DNA of 49,962 nt, taken from Thermoleophilaceae bacterium (GTDB lineage: Bacteria > Actinomycetota > Thermoleophilia > Solirubrobacterales > Thermoleophilaceae). The notes beneath the pieces were generated by a model. The model saw nothing but the letters and a program-made list of their open reading frames with translations, had not been told where the DNA came from and did not search any database. The stretch is taken from NCBI GenBank assembly GCA_030447905.1, contig JAUJNZ010000003.1, positions 277,772 through 327,733 of the forward strand, written 5' to 3'. Shown piece after piece: positions 30,571-40,587 of the stretch (position 1 is the stretch's first letter; every line of letters begins with the position of its first letter). Made by a program: the position numbers and the translations under genes.

Positions 30571-32205
30571 TCAGTGGCGGAAGTGGCGCCTCGAGGTCAG
30601 AACCATCGCCACCCCGGCGCGCTCACACGCCTCGACGACCTCGGGGTCGCGGCGCGAGCCGCCCGGCTGGATGATGCAGCACACGCCGGCCTCGATCGCC
30701 ACCTCGGGTCCGTCGGCGAAGGGGAAGAACGCGTCGGAGGCCATCACCCCGCCCGCGACCTTCGAGCCGGCCTTCTCGAGGGCGAGACCGACCGAGTCGA
30801 CGCGGCTCATCTGGCCGGCGCCGATCCCCACCGTGGCGAGGTTGCGCGCGAGCACGATCGCGTTCGAGCGCACGTGCTTGCAGACCTTCCAGGCAAACAG
30901 CAGGTCGCCCCACTCGGCCTCGCTCGGCCGGTGCTCGGTGACGACCTCCATCTCGTCACGCAGTTCGAGCGCCTCGTCGCGGTCCTGCAGGAGCATGCCG
31001 CCGCGCACGCGCCTGAACTCGTGCTCGGTCTCGGGCCAGTTGCGGCGCTCAGCGTCGCGCAGGATGCGGAGGTTCTCCTTGCGCTGGAGGATCTCGCCGG
31101 CCTCGTCGTCGTACCCGGGGGCGAAGATCATCTCGGTGAACATCGAGCTGAGCCGCTCGGCCAGGGCGGCGTCGACGGGTCGGTTGAGGCAGACCACCCC
31201 CCCGAAGGCGCTCGTCGGGTCGGTGTCGAGGGCTCGCTCGAAGGCCTCGCTTGCGGTCTCGGCGAGTGCGCACCCAGACGGGTTGTTGTGCTTGACGATC
31301 GCCGCGGCCGGGACCTCGAACTCGCCGATCAGGCGCCGCACCGAGTCGAGGTCGAGCAGGTTGTTGAACGAGAGCTCGCGCCCGTGGAGCTTCGAGACCA
31401 TGGACAGGAGGTGGGTACGGGCACCGGTCTGCGCGTAGTAGGCGGCGCGCTGGTGCGGGTTCTCGCCGTAGGAGAGATCGAGCACCTTCTCGTAGGCGCG
31501 CACGTAGAGCGCGGGGAAGTCCTCCTCCCGCTCGGAGAACCACCGCGCCACCTCCGCGTCGTAGCGGGCGGTGAGCGAGAACGCCTCGAGGGCGAGCGCC
31601 GCGCGCGTCTGGGCGGAGATCCGACAGCCGAGGCTGTGGAGCTCCTCGAGCACCGCGTCGTAACTCTCGGGCTTGACCACCGCCGCCACGAAGGCGTGGT
31701 TCTTGGCGGCGGCGCGGATCAGGGTCGGCCCGCCGACGTCGATGTCCTCGATTACCTCGGCGTCGCTCGCGCCACGGCGGTTCGCAGTGCGCTCGAACGG
31801 ATACAGGTTCACGCACACGAGGTCGATCGGCTCGATCTCGTGCTCGTCGAGGGTGGCGGAGTGATCCGGATCGGAGCGCACGGCGAGAAGGCCAGCGTGG
31901 ATGCGCGGATTGAGGGTCTTGACGCGACCTTCGAGCACCTCGGGAAAGCCGGTCAGGTCCTCGACCGTCCGGCTCTCGATGCCCGCGTCGGCGAGCTCGC
32001 GCGCCGTCCCGCCGGTCGAGATGAGCTCGACCCCGAGATCCGCGAGGCCCCGGGCGAAGTCGACGACCCCGCGCTTGTCGGAGACGCTGAGCAGGGCGCG
32101 GCGCACGCGCACCTCGGCGGGCGGGCTGAGCGGAGGCGCGCTCTGGGGAGCGCAGGCGCCGGCCTCGGGGTCGGCCGCGTCGGCCCGCGGCTCAGCGCTC
32201 GCCAC
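30571..32205 (-). CDS. purH: Bifunctional AICAR formyltransferase / IMP cyclohydrolase
   Basis: 544 residues, slightly longer than usual because of a 30-residue Ala/Pro-rich N-terminal extension; VRRALLSVSDKRGVVDFARG opens the conserved part. The MGS-like cyclohydrolase domain follows (SVSDKRG, ISTGGTARELADAG, FPEVLEGRVKTLNPRIHAGL), then the transformylase with KHNNPSGCA and, near the end, GDLLFAWKVCKHVRSNAIVL and IGAGQMSRVDS. It catalyses the last two steps of IMP synthesis. Its start overlaps the end of purN by 14 bases. Confidence 0.97.
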   Translation of the reverse strand: MASAEPRADAADPEAGACAPQSAPPLSPPAEVRVRRALLSVSDKRGVVDFARGLADLGVELISTGGTARELADAGIESRTVEDLTGFPEVLEGRVKTLNPRIHAGLLAVRSDPDHSATLDEHEIEPIDLVCVNLYPFERTANRRGASDAEVIEDIDVGGPTLIRAAAKNHAFVAAVVKPESYDAVLEELHSLGCRISAQTRAALALEAFSLTARYDAEVARWFSEREEDFPALYVRAYEKVLDLSYGENPHQRAAYYAQTGARTHLLSMVSKLHGRELSFNNLLDLDSVRRLIGEFEVPAAAIVKHNNPSGCALAETASEAFERALDTDPTSAFGGVVCLNRPVDAALAERLSSMFTEMIFAPGYDDEAGEILQRKENLRILRDAERRNWPETEHEFRRVRGGMLLQDRDEALELRDEMEVVTEHRPSEAEWGDLLFAWKVCKHVRSNAIVLARNLATVGIGAGQMSRVDSVGLALEKAGSKVAGGVMASDAFFPFADGPEVAIEAGVCCIIQPGGSRRDPEVVEACERAGVAMVLTSRRHFRH

Positions 32206-32836
32206 GTCGCTCCCCCTCGATGGTTACTCGCCGGCGCGCTCCCGACTCGGCCGTCTCTATCCGCACGGTACCCCCGGCGATCAGGCGGATCGCCTCGGGA
32301 AGAAGCCGGTGCTCCACGGCATGGACCCTCTCCTCGACGCGCGCGATGTCAAGAGCATACGGAAGCTCGATCGCCTCTTGCGCCACGATCGGCCCCGTGT
32401 CGATCCCCTCGTCGACGAAGTGGATGGTCACGCCGGTCACCCGCACACCGTAGTCGAGGGCCTGCTCTATGGCCCGCAGCCCGGGGAAGGCGGGAAGCAG
32501 GGAGGGATGCACGTTGATCACGCGCCCGTCGAAGTGGCGGACGAAGGCGGAGTCGAGCAGCTCCATGAAGCCGGCGAGGACGACGAGATCGACGCCGTGG
32601 GCGGTCAGGAACTCCGCCAGCGCCTCGTCGCGGGCGGCACGGCCGGGGTGATCGCTCGCCGCGAAGACCCCCGTCGGGACGCCGGCCGCGCGCGCCCGCG
32701 CGAGGGCAGGTGCGTCAGGGCGGCTGGCGGCCACGCATGCGACCTCGATCCCGTCGCGGCCGTGGAGCGAGTCGAGCACGGCCTGGAGGTTCGAGCCCTC
32801 CCCGGAGACGAGCACCCCGAGCCGGAAGGGCGTCAC
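32192..32836 (-). CDS. purN: Phosphoribosylglycinamide formyltransferase
   Basis: 214 residues. FRLGVLVSGEGSNLQAVLDS (phosphate loop), then VVLAGFMELL, the catalytic NVHPSLLPAFPG (Asn and His) and HFVDEGIDTGPIVAQ with the catalytic Asp. It transfers formyl from 10-formyl-THF to GAR, step 3 of purine synthesis. The ATG overlaps the recQ stop (ATGA) and its end overlaps purH, making a coupled recQ-purN-purH unit. Confidence 0.97.
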   Translation of the reverse strand: MTPFRLGVLVSGEGSNLQAVLDSLHGRDGIEVACVAASRPDAPALARARAAGVPTGVFAASDHPGRAARDEALAEFLTAHGVDLVVLAGFMELLDSAFVRHFDGRVINVHPSLLPAFPGLRAIEQALDYGVRVTGVTIHFVDEGIDTGPIVAQEAIELPYALDIARVEERVHAVEHRLLPEAIRLIAGGTVRIETAESGARRRVTIEGERRGER

Positions 32837-34599
32837 CCCGCGGTGGCCACCGGCGCCCGCAGCACCGGGTAGGCGCCTCCGGTCGTCCCGAGCCTCCCCT
32901 CCTCGATCAGCTCGTCGATGCGCGTGAGGATGTCGGCGCGGCGCCGCCGCGGGGAGACCGCGTAGGCGGGCAGTCCGTCGTAGGAGTTGCGCTCGATCTT
33001 CTTGGTGCGGGCCCCGTGGAGGATCTCGGCGCAGGTGGTGCGACCGACCGCCGGTCGCGCCCCTCGAGCGACCGACAGGATCGCCTCGTCGAGGTCGCTC
33101 AGCTCGGCCGGCTCGGAGGCGGGCGCAGACGGGACGATCGCGGGATCGCAGGAGTCACAGCAGGCGCCCTCGGCCTCGGGGCTCGCGCGATCGCCGAAGT
33201 GACGCAGGATGGCGCTGCGCCGGCACGAGCCCGTCTCGACGTAGCCCCATATCTCGCGGTACTGGCGCCAGCGGGCCCGCGTGCCCTCGGCGGCCAGCGC
33301 GTGGCACTGGGCAGCGGCCCGACTGTCGAACCGGCGAGCGAGGCGCCCCGCGACCCGGTCGGGTGGCGAGGGCGCCGGCTCGACGACTCCCGCGCGCGCG
33401 AGGTGGCCGAGCAGCGCGCGAAGCTGGTCGGCGTTGACCTTGAGATCGCGGGCGAGCTCGTCGGCGGCAACGCCGTATCGGCCCTCGAGATCGACCGAGG
33501 CGTCGGCGAGTCGCTCGGCGAGGCGGCCCGGCAGGCGCTCGTCGAGCTCGTCGCGCCGGATGAAGTGGACATGCAGCGCCTTGTCGCGGTTCTCGGCCAG
33601 CAGCAGCGCTCGCGACAGCTCGCCGTCGCGTCCCGCGCGGCCCGCCTCCTGATAGTAGGCCTCGAGCGAGCCGGGAACGCTCGCGTGCACGACGGTGCGT
33701 ACGTTTGGCTTGTCGACTCCCATGCCGAAGGCGTTGGTGGCCACCACCACGGCCACCTCGTCGGCCAGGAAGCGGCGCTGCACCGCCGCCCGACGCTCGC
33801 GCTCGAGGCCGGCGTGGTAGGGGAGGACCTCCTCGCCGAGCGCCCCCGCCAGCTCCTGAGCGAGCTCCTCGGAGCCCGCGCGCGTTCCCGCGTAGACGAT
33901 CGCCGGCAGGGCGCGGTCTCGCGACAGCTCGGCGGCGATCAGTCGCGCCTTCTCGTGTCCCGCGGGGCGGGCGACGGCGAACGAAAGGTTCGGGCGGTCG
34001 AAGCCCGTGGTAACCCGCACGGGGTCCCGAAGGGCCAGGCGGGCCTCGATGTCCGCCGCTACGCGTGGCGTCGCGGTGGCCGTCGAGGCCAGCAGGGAGC
34101 GCGCACCGAGGTAGCGCGCGGCGTCGGCGAGGCGAAAGTAGTCGGGACGGAAGTCATGACCCCACTGCGATACGCAGTGGGCCTCGTCGACCACGAAGAG
34201 CCCCACCTCGGCCTCGCGGATCCCCGCCACGAAGCGCGGGGAGGAGAAGCGCTCGGGGGCGACGTAGAGCAGGCGCAGCTCGCCGCGCGCCGCGCGGGCG
34301 AGCGCCTGCTCGTTGGCCGTCTTCTCCTGCTGCGAGTTGACGAGCGCCACCCGCTCGCCGAAGCCGCGGGCCGCCAGCGCCTCGACCTGGTCCTGCATGA
34401 GCGACACGAGCGGGGAGACGACGATCGTGAGGTCGTCGCCCATCAGCGCGGGGAGCTGGTAGCAGAGCGACTTGCCCGACCCGGTCGGCATGACGACGAG
34501 GGCGTCGCGGCCGCTCAGCGCCGCGGCAGACGCCTCGCGTTGGCCCGCGCGGAAGCCGGGGAAGCCGAAGTACTCGCGGAGAGCGGCCTCGAGGTCCAT
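32833..34599 (-). CDS. recQ: RecQ family ATP-dependent DNA helicase
   Basis: 588 residues from ATG at 34599 (LEAALREYFGFPGFRAGQRE). Helicase motifs in order: MPTGSGKSLCYQLPAL (I), FVVDEAHCVSQWGHDFRPDY (II), LLASTATATPRV (III), GFDRPNLSFAV, then VVVATNAFGMGVDKPNVRTV, and YYQEAGRAGRDG (VI). A zinc-binding region (GSCRRSAILRHF, then ACCDSCDPAI) and a winged-helix RQC part follow; no HRDC domain. It unwinds DNA 3'-5' in recombination repair. Placement in a purine operon is unusual but the 4-base overlap with purN is plain. Confidence 0.94.
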   Translation of the reverse strand: MDLEAALREYFGFPGFRAGQREASAAALSGRDALVVMPTGSGKSLCYQLPALMGDDLTIVVSPLVSLMQDQVEALAARGFGERVALVNSQQEKTANEQALARAARGELRLLYVAPERFSSPRFVAGIREAEVGLFVVDEAHCVSQWGHDFRPDYFRLADAARYLGARSLLASTATATPRVAADIEARLALRDPVRVTTGFDRPNLSFAVARPAGHEKARLIAAELSRDRALPAIVYAGTRAGSEELAQELAGALGEEVLPYHAGLERERRAAVQRRFLADEVAVVVATNAFGMGVDKPNVRTVVHASVPGSLEAYYQEAGRAGRDGELSRALLLAENRDKALHVHFIRRDELDERLPGRLAERLADASVDLEGRYGVAADELARDLKVNADQLRALLGHLARAGVVEPAPSPPDRVAGRLARRFDSRAAAQCHALAAEGTRARWRQYREIWGYVETGSCRRSAILRHFGDRASPEAEGACCDSCDPAIVPSAPASEPAELSDLDEAILSVARGARPAVGRTTCAEILHGARTKKIERNSYDGLPAYAVSPRRRRADILTRIDELIEEGRLGTTGGAYPVLRAPVATAG

Positions 34600-34724
34600 G
34601 GTCGCCACCCTACCGAGGCCGTCGGCCGCCGCGGGAGCGAGGTTTACGCTCGCTTCGCGCTCGTGCCCGAGTAGTCGCGCGCGGTTTGCGAATGCGCCTC
34701 GAAGGCGACGAGCGCGGCACAGAC

Positions 34725-35786
34725 CTAAGCCACGCAGACCAGGGCCGCCCACGCGGGAAGCGCGGTGGCGAGCGGGACGAGCGCGAGGCACGCGCCGGCC
34801 GCGACGAGGCGCTGGCGATCGATGCGCCCCCCGAGGCCGCGCCAACGGAAGGCGACATCGGCCAGGAAGTAGAGCGCCACTCCCCCGCAGAGCGCCATCG
34901 CGGGGACGAGCTTCAGAGGGTTCCTCCACGCTCCCGATCGTCTTCTTGACCCGAGGGCGAGCAGGACGATGCCCGCCACGAGCGGCAGATGGAGGAAGCT
35001 GAAGGAGTCACGGGCCGTGACGTTGCGGGCGCGTCCGGTGGCTGCGTGCAGGCGGCGCTCGACCTCGCCCACCGCGTCGTCGAAGTAGGTCGACCACAAC
35101 GCCGAGGCGACGACGAGGCCCAGTGCGGCCGAGACGAGAACTCCGCCGCCGAGCTCTATCCCTGCCGCCCCGACCCCCGATCGCGACGATCGACTCGCCG
35201 AGCGCGATGATCACGATCAGCCCGTGGCGCTCCGCGAAGTGGCCGGGCGACAGCCGCCAGCCCTCGATGCCCCGCAGCGCGGCGCCGACGTAGTCGACGA
35301 GCAGCGCCACGATCCACAACCCGACCTGGGCAGTCCCGTCGAGTGCGCCGGCGACCACGAGCAGAGCGGGGGCGAGAATCGCGGTCGGAGCGAGCGCCCG
35401 CGCGGCCTGGCGTACGTCGACGTCGTCGCTGCGGCGGCGAACACGACGATGTGGAGCACGCGTACGGCGAGGTAGGCACACGCGAACAAGAGGGCGTCGC
35501 CGTCGAAGGCGCCGGGAATGGCGAGCGAGGCGAGGAGCATCGCCGCCATCGCGGCGAACATCGCGAGGCGGACGGCCTGGCGTCGCGAACCGACCTCGTT
35601 CGTAAGCCAGGCGTAGGCCGCCCACGCCCACCAGATCGCCGCGAGCACGAGCAGGCCGCGGAGCAGGCCGCCCCACGACGGGTCGTCGGACATGAGCGCC
35701 GTGACCTGCGTGATCGCGAAGACGAATACGAGGTCGAAGAAGAGCTCGAGCGTCTCGACCCGCTTGTCGGTCTGCGGAGCGGCCAC
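34725..35786 (-). CDS. Low temperature requirement protein A (LtrA) family, two frame changes
   Basis: Reconstructs to about 353 residues from GTG at 35786 (GGAGGCGGG upstream). The LtrA opening RVETLELFFDLVFVFAITQV is followed by multiple membrane spans (LAAIWWAWAAYAWLTNEVGS, LAMFAAMAAMLLASLAIPGA). A one-base loss near 35430 moves the frame before LAPTAILAPALLVVAGA, AERHGLIVIIALGESIVAIG. An extra G in a G-run near 35177-35182 moves it again before IELGGGVLVSAALGLVVASA, LWSTYFDD and the last spans. The family is a membrane protein of unknown activity. It follows purF by 35 bases on the same strand. Confidence 0.85.
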
Positions 35787-35821
35787 CTGCCCGCCTCCCG
35801 CCTCCGCTTGGAAACTGCCGC

Positions 35822-37258
35822 TCAGGCCGGCGCCACCGCCAGCTCCTCGAGCGCGTACTTCCCGCCCGCCGCGTCCGTGCGCTCGAGCGGGTAGTCGCCC
35901 GTGAAGCACGCGTCGCAGTGGTTGGTGCGGTCGGTCCCCACCGCCTCATAGACGCCGTCGAGCGACAGATAGGCGAGCGAGTCGCAGCCGAGCTCGGCGG
36001 CGACCTCGTCGGCCGTGCGGTGATGGGCGATCATCTCCTGGGGCGTCGACATGTCGATCCCGTAGTGGCACGGATGGCGGATCGCCGGCGCCGAGATGCG
36101 CAGGTGGACCTCGATCGCCCCGGCGTCGCGCAGCATCCCGACGATCTGGCGGGTGGTGTTGCCGCGCACGATCGAATCGTCGACGACCACTACGCGCCGT
36201 CCCCCGACGACCTCCGGCAGCGGGTTGAACTTCATGCGCAGGCCGTGCTTTCGCAGCTCCTGGCCCGGCTGGATGAAGGTGCGGGCCACGTAGCGATTCT
36301 TGATCAGACCGTCGTCACGGGGGATCCCGGAGGCCAGCGAGTAGCCGGCGGCCGCCGGGTTGCCCGAGTCGGGCACGGCGACGACGACGTCGGCTTCGAC
36401 CGGGGCCTCGCGCCAGAGGATCTCGCCCATGCGCCGCCGGGCCACCTGGGTGCGGGAGCCCTCGAGGACCGAGTCGGGCCGAGCGAAGTAGATGTGCTCG
36501 AACACGCAGAACGCCCGCCGGTCGGAGTGCGCGACCTGGCGGGCCTCGAGCCCGCGCTCGGACAGCGACACCATCTCGCCCGGGGCGACCTCACGCACGA
36601 GCTCGGCGCCGATGATGTCGAAGGCACAGCTCTCGGAGGCGACGCAGTAGCGCTCGCCGATCCGCCCGAGCGAGAGCGGGCGCAGGCCGGTGGGATCGCG
36701 GAAGGCGACGACCGCGTCGGGGGTCAGCACCACCGTGGAGAGCGCTCCCTCGAGGCGTGGGACCACCTCGGCCACCGCGTCCTCGATGCGGTCGGCCTCG
36801 TGGGTGGATAGGAGCGCGGCGATCAGCTCGGAGTCGGAGGTCGAGCGCAGCTGGACGCCCTGCTCGCGCAGCTCCTCGTGCAGGTCCACCGCGTTGATCA
36901 GGTTGCCGTTGTGGGCCAGGGCGAGCTCCCGGCGGTCGGAGCGGTAGATCGGCTGGGCGTTCTCCCACGCCGACGACCCGGTGGTCGAGTAGCGCACGTG
37001 GCCGACGGCCATCGTCCCGCCGAGCGCCCGCAGCTTCGACTCGTCGAAGACCTGGGACACGAGGCCGAGGTCCCGCAGGGTCATGATGTGGCCCGATTCG
37101 CTCGTGGCGATTCCGGCCGACTCCTGGCCGCGGTGCTGGAGCGCGTAGAGGGCGAAGTAGGTGAGCCGGGCGACCTCGGACTCGGGCGCGTACACGCCGA
37201 AAACGCCGCACTCGTCGCGCGGTCCGTCCCGCTCGGGAATCGCGTCCGGAGTGGTCAT
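35822..37258 (-). CDS. purF: Amidophosphoribosyltransferase
   Basis: 478 residues. The catalytic cysteine is C17 in DECGVFGVYAP, after a 16-residue propeptide that is cleaved. Glutaminase part: RGQESAGIATS, VGHVRYSTTG, AHNGNLINAVDL. PRPP-binding part: VVVVDDSIVRGNTTRQIV. The four [4Fe-4S] ligands known from the Bacillus enzyme are present (FCVFEHIYF, HPCHYGID and both cysteines of CDACFTGDYP), so an iron-sulfur form. First committed step of purine synthesis. The ATG overlaps the purL stop (ATGA). Confidence 0.97.
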   Translation of the reverse strand: MTTPDAIPERDGPRDECGVFGVYAPESEVARLTYFALYALQHRGQESAGIATSESGHIMTLRDLGLVSQVFDESKLRALGGTMAVGHVRYSTTGSSAWENAQPIYRSDRRELALAHNGNLINAVDLHEELREQGVQLRSTSDSELIAALLSTHEADRIEDAVAEVVPRLEGALSTVVLTPDAVVAFRDPTGLRPLSLGRIGERYCVASESCAFDIIGAELVREVAPGEMVSLSERGLEARQVAHSDRRAFCVFEHIYFARPDSVLEGSRTQVARRRMGEILWREAPVEADVVVAVPDSGNPAAAGYSLASGIPRDDGLIKNRYVARTFIQPGQELRKHGLRMKFNPLPEVVGGRRVVVVDDSIVRGNTTRQIVGMLRDAGAIEVHLRISAPAIRHPCHYGIDMSTPQEMIAHHRTADEVAAELGCDSLAYLSLDGVYEAVGTDRTNHCDACFTGDYPLERTDAAGGKYALEELAVAPA

Positions 37259-39492
37259 GAGAAGTGGTCGGCGACGCCGCGCTCGAAGGCCTCTCGCGCG
37301 GCTGCGACCGCGATCTCGAGTCTAGCGTGGGAGCCGGTCTCGATGGCGAGGGTGTCGCCGCCCGTCTCCCCGATGACGAGGCCGGTGCCGGGAGCCAGGC
37401 TCGCGACGAGCTGCTCGACCGAGCCGTGCGGCCCGGCGACGATGACCCCGCCGGGGCCCTCGCCGAAGAGCGCGGCGTCGGCGCCCTCCTCGCCGAGGCG
37501 CTCGACGAGGGCGCGCAGATCCACGCGCGCACCGACTCTCCCGGCCAGACAGCACTCGGCGAGCGCGCAGGCGAGACCTCCGTCGGAGACGTCGTGAGCG
37601 GTGGGGAGCTCACCGGCGCGCACGGCGGCGCGGGCGGCGTCGAGCGCGCGCGCGTGGGCCGCGAGGTCGATCTCCGGAAGTACGGGCGCGAGCCGCCCGC
37701 GCAGGGCCTCGAGCTCGGAGCCCGCAAGCGCCGGGCGAAACGGCCCGAGCAGGGCGATCGAGTGATCCTCCGCGAGGAAAGCGGCCAGAGGTACAGACGC
37801 CGGATCGGGAACCCCGCCCACCATCCCGACGATCGGCGTCGGGTAGATCGGTCCACCACCGCCCTCGTTGTAGAGCGACACGTTGCCGCCCACCACCGGC
37901 ACCCCGAGCGCCAGGCAGGCGTCGGCGAGCCCCGCTACCGAGCGCTCGAGCTGCCACGCGATGTGCGGCTTCTCCGGATTGCCGAAGTTGAGGCAGTTGG
38001 TCAGGCCGAGTGGCTCGGCGCCGACGCAGGCGAGGTTGCGAGCGCACTCGAGCACGGCCTCGGCCGCGCCGACGTAGGGATCGCAGGCGACGCGGCGGCC
38101 GTTTCCGTCGATCGACACGGCGATCGCGCCGGTCCCCGCGTCGTGCTCGAGGTGCAGGACCGCGGCGTCGGCGGCCCCCGGGCGGCGCACCGTGCGCGAG
38201 CCGACGAGCCCGTCGTACTGCTCGAAGGCCCACCGCTTCGAGGCGACGTTCTCGGAGCGCAGGAGCGCGAGCAGGACCTCCTCGGGGGCGGCGGTCTGGG
38301 CGAGCCGCGCTCGCGGTGTCGCGTACACCGGCTCGGCCGGCGGCTCGGGCTCGAGGTCGTAGAGCGGACAGTCGTCGACGAGCGCCTCGACGGGCATGTC
38401 GCCCACCGGCTCGCCCTCCTCGAGGACCCGCAGGCGATGGGTCTCGGTGACCGCGCCGATCGCCGTCGCGCGCACATCCCACTCGTTGCAGACCGCGCGC
38501 ACCGCGTCGAGACGTCCGGGATCGACCACGCACAGCATCCGCTCTTGGGACTCCGAGACCATGACCTCGAACGGCTCCATCCCGGGCTCGCGCCGCGGCA
38601 CCCGCGCCACGTCGAGGTCGATCCCCACCCCGCCCTTCGAGGCCATCTCCGAGGCGCTCGACGAGAGGCCCGCGGCGCCCAGGTCCTGGAGGGATTCGAG
38701 CAGCCCGCGCTCGAGCAGCTCGAGGCAGCACTCGAGCAGCTTCTTCTCCTCGAAGGGATCGCCGATCTGGACGCTCGGGCGCTTCTCCGCGCTCTGTGTG
38801 CCGAGCTCGGCGCTCGCGAGCACCGACGCCCCGCCGATCCCGTCGCGCCCGGTGAGCGCGCCCAACAGGACCAGCAGGTTGCCCACCCCGGCGGCGGCGC
38901 TGCGCACGAGCCGCTCGCGCGGCGCCACTCCCACGCACATCGCGTTCACCAGGCAGTTGCTCTCGTAAGGCTCGCCGAACAGGATCTCTCCCCCCACGGT
39001 GGCGACGCCGACCGAGTTCCCGTAGTGGCCGATCCCCGCCACCGCCCCGTTCATGAGGTAGCGCGAGCGGGCCGAGTCGAGGTCCCCGAAGCGCAGCGAG
39101 TCGAGCACGGCGATCGGCCGGGCGCCGATCGCGAACACGTCCCGCAGGATGCCGCCGACGCCCGTCGCCGCTCCCTGAAACGGCTCGACCGCGCTCGGGT
39201 GGTTGTGCGACTCGACCTTGAACGCGACCGCGAGACCGTTGCCCACGTCGACCGCGCCGGCGTTCTCGCCCGGACCCATCACCACGTGGTCGCCCTCCGT
39301 GGGCAGCCTCCCGAGCAGCTTGCGCGAGTGCTTGTAGGCGCAGTGCTCAGACCACATGAGCGAGAAGACCGCCAGCTCGACCTCGTTGGGCTCGCGCCCG
39401 AGGCGATCGACGATGCGCTCGTACTCGTAGTCGGTGAGCCCGAGCTCGCGGTGGCGAAGCGTCGGAAGCTCGACTGCGGAGGCGCCGCTCAC
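37255..39492 (-). CDS. purL: Phosphoribosylformylglycinamidine synthase, large subunit
   Basis: 745 residues from GTG at 39492 (GTGA overlap with purQ stop); longer readings run into purQ. Small-type PurL for a three-part enzyme: LMWSEHCAYKHSRKLL, KVESHNHPSAVEPFQGAATG, VGVATVGGEI, LQDLGAAGLSSSASEMA, and a second half with VVGGNVSLYNEGGGGPIYPT and AHDVSDGGLACALAE. It aminates FGAR using ammonia delivered by PurQ, with PurS as a structural link. Confidence 0.97.
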   Translation of the reverse strand: MSGASAVELPTLRHRELGLTDYEYERIVDRLGREPNEVELAVFSLMWSEHCAYKHSRKLLGRLPTEGDHVVMGPGENAGAVDVGNGLAVAFKVESHNHPSAVEPFQGAATGVGGILRDVFAIGARPIAVLDSLRFGDLDSARSRYLMNGAVAGIGHYGNSVGVATVGGEILFGEPYESNCLVNAMCVGVAPRERLVRSAAAGVGNLLVLLGALTGRDGIGGASVLASAELGTQSAEKRPSVQIGDPFEEKKLLECCLELLERGLLESLQDLGAAGLSSSASEMASKGGVGIDLDVARVPRREPGMEPFEVMVSESQERMLCVVDPGRLDAVRAVCNEWDVRATAIGAVTETHRLRVLEEGEPVGDMPVEALVDDCPLYDLEPEPPAEPVYATPRARLAQTAAPEEVLLALLRSENVASKRWAFEQYDGLVGSRTVRRPGAADAAVLHLEHDAGTGAIAVSIDGNGRRVACDPYVGAAEAVLECARNLACVGAEPLGLTNCLNFGNPEKPHIAWQLERSVAGLADACLALGVPVVGGNVSLYNEGGGGPIYPTPIVGMVGGVPDPASVPLAAFLAEDHSIALLGPFRPALAGSELEALRGRLAPVLPEIDLAAHARALDAARAAVRAGELPTAHDVSDGGLACALAECCLAGRVGARVDLRALVERLGEEGADAALFGEGPGGVIVAGPHGSVEQLVASLAPGTGLVIGETGGDTLAIETGSHARLEIAVAAAREAFERGVADHFS

Positions 39493-40172
39493 GCGGCCAC
39501 CGCTGCGCCCTCGGCCATATGCTCGACCGCGGACGCGAACAGCCGGCCTCCGTCGGTCGAGCCCGTCAGCGGGTCGGTCGCGTGCTCGGGGTGGGGCATG
39601 AGGCCAAGCACATTGCCCGCCTCGTTGGTGACTCCGGCCGCATTGCGGGCCGAGCCGTTGGGGTTGTGGCCGGAGGCGTAGCGTAGGGCGATCTGACCGT
39701 TGGCCTCGATCGCATCGAGCACCTCGTCGGGGGCGTAGAACCGACCGGCGCCGTGCTTGACCGGCAACGACAACCGCTCGTCTCGGCCGCACGCGCGCGT
39801 GAAGGAGGTATCGGCGCTGGCGACGTGGACGTCGACCTGGCGACACAGAAATCGCAGCCCGGTGTTGGGCAGCAGCGCACCCGGCAACAGGCGGGCCTCG
39901 CACAGCACCTGGAAGCCGTTGCAGATACCCAGCACGGGGCCGCCGGCGGCGGCGAACTCGACGATCGCCCGCATGATCGGGGAGAAGCGCGCGATCGCGC
40001 CCACGCGCAGGTAGTCCCCGAAGGAGAACCCGCCGGGGAGGACCACGGCGTCGACCCCGTGCAGATCGCGCTCGCGGTGCCAAACGATGTCCGCGTCGGC
40101 GAAGCGACGGCAGGCCAGCAGGGCGTCCATATCGTCGCAGGAGCCTGGGAAACGGACCACACCGAACCTCAT
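39489..40172 (-). CDS. purQ: Phosphoribosylformylglycinamidine synthase, glutaminase subunit
   Basis: 227 residues from ATG at 40172. Class I glutamine amidotransferase with the nucleophile elbow GICNGFQVL, the FSFGDYLRVGAIARFSP segment and the final His/Glu in LMPHPEHATDP. N-terminus VVRFPGSCDDMDALLACRRF fits the family. It overlaps purS by four bases (ATGA) upstream and purL by four bases downstream. Confidence 0.97.
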   Translation of the reverse strand: MRFGVVRFPGSCDDMDALLACRRFADADIVWHRERDLHGVDAVVLPGGFSFGDYLRVGAIARFSPIMRAIVEFAAAGGPVLGICNGFQVLCEARLLPGALLPNTGLRFLCRQVDVHVASADTSFTRACGRDERLSLPVKHGAGRFYAPDEVLDAIEANGQIALRYASGHNPNGSARNAAGVTNEAGNVLGLMPHPEHATDPLTGSTDGGRLFASAVEHMAEGAAVAA

Positions 40173-40405
40173 CGCGCGGCACCGTCCTCGAGCTCGACCT
40201 CGTAGTCCTCCACGAGCGGGTTGGCGAGCAGCTGCTCGCACATCTCCCCGAGGCGGCTGGGATCGGCGACCTCGAGCTCGACGAGCCGGCCGACGTGGAC
40301 GGACTCGACGCCCTCGAACCCGAGCGCGGGGAGGGCACGCTCGACGGCCTGGCCCTGGGGGTCGAGGATGCCCTCCTTGGGCCGGATGAGCACGCGCGCC
40401 TTCAC
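40169..40405 (-). CDS. purS: Phosphoribosylformylglycinamidine synthase subunit PurS
   Basis: 78 residues: KARVLIRPKEGILDPQGQAV, then ALGFEGVESVHVGRLVELEV and NPLVEDYEVELE. A small ferredoxin-like dimer that bridges PurQ and PurL. First gene of the tightly coupled purS-purQ-purL-purF block. Confidence 0.95.
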   Translation of the reverse strand: MKARVLIRPKEGILDPQGQAVERALPALGFEGVESVHVGRLVELEVADPSRLGEMCEQLLANPLVEDYEVELEDGAAR

Positions 40406-40587
40406 CGCTCCGAGGCGTCGCCGGCTCGATGCGACGGATGAGTCACCACCTCATCGTAGGACCTCGAGCGGGGCACTCTCCGCTCCTGCCGGTCGTCGGG
40501 GGAGGATCGCGAAGGTCCCGCCTTGCCGGGTCCGGCCCCCCCCATCCGTCACGCTCAGCGGACGAGAACGGTCTGGCAGCTCGTCCC

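Noticed and set aside
30574-32517. 647-codon plus-strand ORF opposite purH and purN
   Set aside because: Antisense shadow in very GC-rich DNA; the purH and purN frames have full family motifs.
32710-34674. 654-codon plus-strand ORF opposite recQ
   Set aside because: Antisense shadow; recQ helicase motifs are on the minus strand.
37264-39681. 805-codon plus-strand ORF opposite purL
   Set aside because: Antisense shadow of purL, with the usual His/Arg/Asp-rich translation.
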